Assembly (NCBI GenBank): GCA_946480555.1
Contig: CAMLLE010000209.1
Span: 1-6,069, forward strand
Direction: 5' to 3'
DNA length: 6,069 bases
DNA from: an uncultured Verrucomicrobia subdivision 3 bacterium
GTDB lineage: Bacteria > Verrucomicrobiota > Verrucomicrobiae > Limisphaerales > CAMLLE01
A program made the translations under genes and the position numbers. The notes under the pieces were generated by a model. It ran no database searches, was not told the DNA's origin, and worked only from the letters and a program-made list of their open reading frames with translations. This document shows, piece by piece, positions 3,085-6,069 of this stretch (positions within the stretch are counted from its first letter, which is position 1; every line of letters begins with the position of its first letter).

Positions 3085-6069
3085 TTACGGAGAGGTCAGC
3101 CGGTAGAACACGCAGCCGTTGGTTGGCGAAACTGTGATCACGTGTGAATTGGTGGCGTTCGAACCAGACACATTCATCCAGTTCGTGCTGAGGCCGACTG
3201 CGAGCGAGTTGGTCTGGAGCTGCAGATTCCAGCCGATGCTGTTCGTGGGCCAGTTCAAGGTCAGTTGGTTTCCGGCCCATTGTGCCGTGATGGTGGGAAC
3301 CGGATGAACACTCAGCGCAATCGTTGCGCTGGAGGCCGGCCCATAAATGTTCGTGGCGACGACGCCATAGGTGCCGGCATCGGCCAGTTGCAGGTTGTTC
3401 AACACGAGTGTGGCATTGGTCGCGCCCGGCACATCCACCAGACCCGAACCTTTGTCCACCTGCCACTGATAGGCGATCGGGAGGGTGCCCTCCACAACCA
3501 CGCGGAAGGTCACGCTCTGGCCGACGAAACGATTCGTCGTTGCCGGCATCACGTCGGTGATGATTTGGGGACTGGACGCAGCATTGACGGTGAGGAACGA
3601 CACTTCGCTGGTCGTGGTTCCGGCTCCATTCTGTGCCACTACGCGGTAGGCCACCGTCAGGTTGTCCATTCCGGTGGTGTCGATGGGCAGCGTTGTGTTA
3701 ATGGCGCCGGGAATGTTGGTGAAAGTGCCCGTGTTGCCGCCATCCGTCTGCCATTGGTAGGTGAACGGACCCGTGCCGGTCGCGGTCACCGAGGCTGTGA
3801 CAGGCGATCCGGCATACGGATTCCGAATGCTGAGGGAGGGCGGCGACACATACGGATAACCAGGCGCCGCGAAACCGAGGATGAACGTTCCATCGTTGTC
3901 GTGGGTGGAACCATAGATGACAGTTCCGCCGTTGGCCGGAATGAGCGCCACTTCGCCAGCGGGGAACGGATTGCCAGGCAGGCTCGACAGGTTTTCCCAG
4001 CCGCTGCCGGCGGGGTCACGTGCGAACGTGTAGGCATACGTGGTGTTCGGGCTCAAGGGCAGAGCGAGGTTTGCCCAGCGCAACCAGTCGCTGTGAGTGA
4101 ACGTGAAGTTCGTGGCTGAAGTATAAACCGCATACAACGTCGCGTTTGTCGTGTTCGAGATTCGGTAAACGCGAAGGATGTAGGCCTGGCCACCGGCAGG
4201 AAGACCGCCCGTGTTGCCCGTGCCCATGCGGATGGCGAGCGACGTCAGTGTGTAGCCGCCAGCGTTTCCACCCGTTACAAAGGTCTGTCCGGGAGGCGCG
4301 CCGTTATCCAGGTAGTAGTTCAGGCCATCGGGAGTTCCGCCGCCGAGACCGAGGTGGAACAGGTCGTCCACCGGACGAGGATCGGGATCCAGCGTGCCGA
4401 TGTCTTCGAGCAGAGCCGTGGTGTTTGCATACAACAGGGTGACGGTGGAAACCGCGCTCGTGACCGCGCCGTAGGAGTTGGTTACCACCACAGCGAAGCG
4501 ATATGCGCCGGGAGCCCAGCCGGCCGTGTTCAACACGAGATTCGTGGCGTTTGCTCCGGGAATGTTCGTCAGCGCGCCGCCGCCTGCGCCGTCGGTGCGC
4601 CATTGATGATGAAGCGGGGTCGCGCCGGTTGCAGATTCGGTCAGCGTGACCTGGGTTCCTGCAAGCACGATGGTCGAAGGCGAAACGGAAATCGTGTTCG
4701 CAAAGGGGACTGGATTCGGGCCAATGCCGATCGGCGTCAGGCCGATGTCGAAGGCGCCGTCCGCCATTCCCGAGTTGCCGAAGGTGATCTGGCCGCCTTC
4801 ACGCGGAATGATGCACAACTGGCCATCCGTGTAGAGATCGCTCGTGCCCGGTGTGGAGGTCAATCCCGCCCAGCCGCTGCCGCCGGAGCCGTTCGGATTG
4901 CGTGCGAAGGTGTAGGCGTAGGTGGCGTTGGACTTGAGGAACACCGGTGTAAAGCTGCTCCACTTTACCCAGTTTCCGTAGGTGAAAGCGAAGCTCGCGT
5001 TGGTGTAGTGCGCGATGAGCGTCGCGCTCCCGCCGTCCACGGCATAGAGGTACAAGTTCATCGGCTGAGCCGTGAGCGTGCCGCTGCTGCCGCCGCCACC
5101 GGTGGCGATTGCGAGCGAGGTCAGCCAATAACCCTGCGAGTTGGTGCCGGTGGTGAACGTCTGGCCGGGAGGCGAGGCGTTGTCGTGGTAATAGTTCAGT
5201 CCGTCACCATTTCCGCCCCCAGCGGTCTGGCTGATGTCATAAAACCCGGGCGTGATGATGGTTCCGATATCGGCGATGTTGCCCGGACCGGATTGGAAGA
5301 CGGTCAGTGAGGCTTCAGAGCTGGGCACAGAATTGACGCCATCCGACACCACCACTGCGTAACGGAATTTTCCGAGCGTGTATCCGGCGGTGTTGAGAAC
5401 CAGTGAAGGATTGGTCGCGCCGGGAATATTCGTCAGCGTTCCGCCGCTGCCACCATCCGTCTGCCATTGGTAAGACAGCGGACCCGGTCCGACTGCGGGC
5501 GCGGTCGAAACGGTGACCACCGCTCCGGGGCTTACCGCACTTGAGGGGGAGAACGTGGGTGGATTGACCGTGATGGAAGTGGCCGGTTCCAAGGCGACGC
5601 TGAACGCGGCGTCGTAGTCACTGGAACTGCCGAAGTTGATCATTCCGCCCGCGGTGGGAATCGACGCCACCTGGCCTCCGGCGTAAACGTTTCCGGACAC
5701 ATTTGCCATTTTCTCCCAACCCGAGCCGTTGCGGATGATGGTGTAGGCGTATTGCGTGCTTGGCTGAAGGCCGAAGTTGAGGCCCGTCCATTCAAACCAG
5801 TCGCCTTCCGTGAAGGTGAAGCCCGCTTGCGACAGGTAGGTGGCGATCAACGTCGCGTTGGTTCCGGCTACGGTGTAAATCCGCAGCGTGAATGTCTGGC
5901 CGCCGCCGGGCAATCCGCCGCCACCGCCAGCCGTCGCGATGTAGAGCGAGTTCATCAAATACCCATTTGCATTGGGACCCGTGGTGAACGTCTGGAGATT
6001 CAACAGGACGCTCACGCTGTTCGCGCCCGGGGCATTCGGCGGCGCGTTCCCCAACGGGATGCTGGGGGC
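3085..6069 (-). CDS. Large Ig-like repeat protein, probably exported, 5' end outside window
   Basis: The frame is open from the right edge to TGA/TAA-type termination at 3087..3085, giving 994 visible residues; the true start and any signal peptide lie beyond 6069. Counting visible residues, the order is: module A 1-162, Ig-like 163-261, A 262-448, Ig-like 449-547, A 548-736, Ig-like 737-829, Ig-like 830-923, C-terminal region 924-994. Ig-like domains carry YQWQTDGG and TNIPGA with an LxxADxGxY-type strand in the last one. Module A shares GQTFTTG, W-x-x-W, TYAYTFAR, GSGW and GGQVALIP-like motifs. The protein is very rich in Gly, Ser, Thr and Asn and has only two cysteines (419 and 986). The tail has LTLNWP, WNLQLQTN and VFYRLTSP, typical of Verrucomicrobiota surface proteins. 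A role in adhesion or polymer binding is inferred; no catalytic motif is seen. Confidence 0.88.
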   Translation of the reverse strand, partial: APSIPLGNAPPNAPGANSVSVLLNLQTFTTGPNANGYLMNSLYIATAGGGGGLPGGGQTFTLRIYTVAGTNATLIATYLSQAGFTFTEGDWFEWTGLNFGLQPSTQYAYTIIRNGSGWEKMANVSGNVYAGGQVASIPTAGGMINFGSSSDYDAAFSVALEPATSITVNPPTFSPSSAVSPGAVVTVSTAPAVGPGPLSYQWQTDGGSGGTLTNIPGATNPSLVLNTAGYTLGKFRYAVVVSDGVNSVPSSEASLTVFQSGPGNIADIGTIITPGFYDISQTAGGGNGDGLNYYHDNASPPGQTFTTGTNSQGYWLTSLAIATGGGGSSGTLTAQPMNLYLYAVDGGSATLIAHYTNASFAFTYGNWVKWSSFTPVFLKSNATYAYTFARNPNGSGGSGWAGLTSTPGTSDLYTDGQLCIIPREGGQITFGNSGMADGAFDIGLTPIGIGPNPVPFANTISVSPSTIVLAGTQVTLTESATGATPLHHQWRTDGAGGGALTNIPGANATNLVLNTAGWAPGAYRFAVVVTNSYGAVTSAVSTVTLLYANTTALLEDIGTLDPDPRPVDDLFHLGLGGGTPDGLNYYLDNGAPPGQTFVTGGNAGGYTLTSLAIRMGTGNTGGLPAGGQAYILRVYRISNTTNATLYAVYTSATNFTFTHSDWLRWANLALPLSPNTTYAYTFARDPAGSGWENLSSLPGNPFPAGEVALIPANGGTVIYGSTHDNDGTFILGFAAPGYPYVSPPSLSIRNPYAGSPVTASVTATGTGPFTYQWQTDGGNTGTFTNIPGAINTTLPIDTTGMDNLTVAYRVVAQNGAGTTTSEVSFLTVNAASSPQIITDVMPATTNRFVGQSVTFRVVVEGTLPIAYQWQVDKGSGLVDVPGATNATLVLNNLQLADAGTYGVVATNIYGPASSATIALSVHPVPTITAQWAGNQLTLNWPTNSIGWNLQLQTNSLAVGLSTNWMNVSGSNATNSHVITVSPTNGCVFYRLTSP
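3301..3582 (-). other. Fourth Ig-like domain, without a partner module
   Basis: It covers visible residues 830-923. It has FVGQSVTFRVVVEGTLPIAYQWQ, VPGATNATLVLNNLQLADAGTYGVVATN and a final strand ending IALSVHP, the usual pattern of I-set-like bacterial Ig domains. The two disulfide cysteine positions are Val and Val, so there is no intradomain disulfide. Unlike the other three it is not preceded by module A. Confidence 0.75.
3583..4428 (-). repeat. Protein repeat unit 3 (module A plus Ig-like)
   Basis: It covers visible residues 548-829 (282 residues). It opens with ALLEDIGTL and has GLNYYLDNGAPPGQTF, DWLRW, TYAYTFARDPAGSGWE, GEVALIPANGG and an Ig-like part with YQWQTDGG and TNIPGAINTTLPIDTTG. 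At the DNA level CCATCCGTCTGCCATTGGTA is identical at 3740-3759 and 5453-5472 on the plus strand, consistent with duplication or gene conversion between units. Confidence 0.8.
4429..5286 (-). repeat. Protein repeat unit 2 (module A plus Ig-like)
   Basis: It covers visible residues 262-547 (286 residues). It opens with NIADIGTI and has GLNYYHDNASPPGQTFTTG, NWVKW, TYAYTFARNPNGSG, GQLCIIPREGGQITFG and an Ig-like part with HHQWRTDGAGGG and TNIPGANATNLVLNTAG. It contains one of the two cysteines of the protein (419). Confidence 0.8.
5287..6069 (-). repeat. Protein repeat unit 1 (module A plus Ig-like), partial
   Basis: It covers visible residues 1-261 of the Ig-like protein. Module A contains QTFTTG, LRIYTVAGTNATLIATY, DWFEW, YAYTIIRNGSGWE, GGQVASIPTAGG and SDYDAAF. 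The Ig-like part contains LSYQWQTDGGSGG, TNIPGATNPSLVLNTAG and FRYAVVVSDG. The beginning lacks the LNYYxDNxxPPG segment present in units 2 and 3, either from divergence or because it lies outside the window. Confidence 0.75.

Noticed and set aside
2918..3106. A 62-codon plus-strand frame starting inside repeat copy 2
   Set aside because: The frame is not kept in repeat copy 1 because of an indel, and it runs through the terminator hairpin of the Ig-like gene.
3265..5310. Two long plus-strand open frames (3265-4119 and 4354-5310)
   Set aside because: Both are antisense to the Ig-like protein. Their Arg/Gly/Val-rich translations are what GC-rich antisense of a Thr/Asn/Gly-rich repeat protein gives, and they repeat only because the real gene repeats.
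1..6069. CRISPR array, insertion sequence or toxin-antitoxin pair
   Set aside because: No regularly spaced short repeats, no transposase or terminal inverted repeats, and no small paired genes were seen on either strand.

Overview
The window looks like chromosomal DNA from a Verrucomicrobiota bacterium, probably a soil or sediment relative of Pedosphaera. This is inferred from protein style, not from a marker gene. The clues are a secreted ThuA-like protein beside a TIM-barrel sugar epimerase, a very long immunoglobulin-like repeat protein ending in a Trp-Pro/Phe-Tyr-Arg-Leu tail, an integrase N-terminus of the kind common in that phylum, and weak Shine-Dalgarno sites. Every gene I accept lies on the minus strand, so transcription runs from high to low coordinates.

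Layout, left to right. (1) 1-249 is the start of a tyrosine-type site-specific integrase that runs off the left edge. (2) 250-419 is a short spacer with a tandem 12-base repeat and an inverted copy of its core. (3) 420-494 is a complete tRNA-Cys(GCA) with an encoded CCA, whose 3' end faces the integrase. This is the classic junction of an integrative element or genomic island that should extend leftwards out of the window. (4) 495-935 has no credible gene. It holds a possible tRNA promoter and one strong hairpin. (5) 936-1823 and 1862-2707 form a two-gene operon, with the epimerase first and the secreted ThuA-like protein second. (6) 2708-3084 has no gene. It contains two diverged copies of a roughly 73-base repeat and a strong intrinsic terminator. 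(7) 3085-6069 is the C-terminal 994 residues of a large, probably exported protein whose start lies beyond the right edge. It is built from repeated units of about 285 residues (an uncharacterised beta-rich module plus an Ig-like domain), then one more Ig-like domain and a C-terminal tail.

How the genes may work together. The epimerase keeps all metal and substrate residues of the D-tagatose/D-psicose 3-epimerase family and should be cytoplasmic. The ThuA-like protein has a clear signal peptide and should act outside the cytoplasm. The pair is best read as a small carbohydrate-processing operon with an unknown substrate. The large Ig-like protein is separated from it by its own terminator and is probably an independent surface or adhesion protein. 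The two most promising items for follow-up are the tRNA-Cys/integrase junction and the unnamed module of the Ig-like protein. I did not find a clear new defence or regulatory system within these bases.
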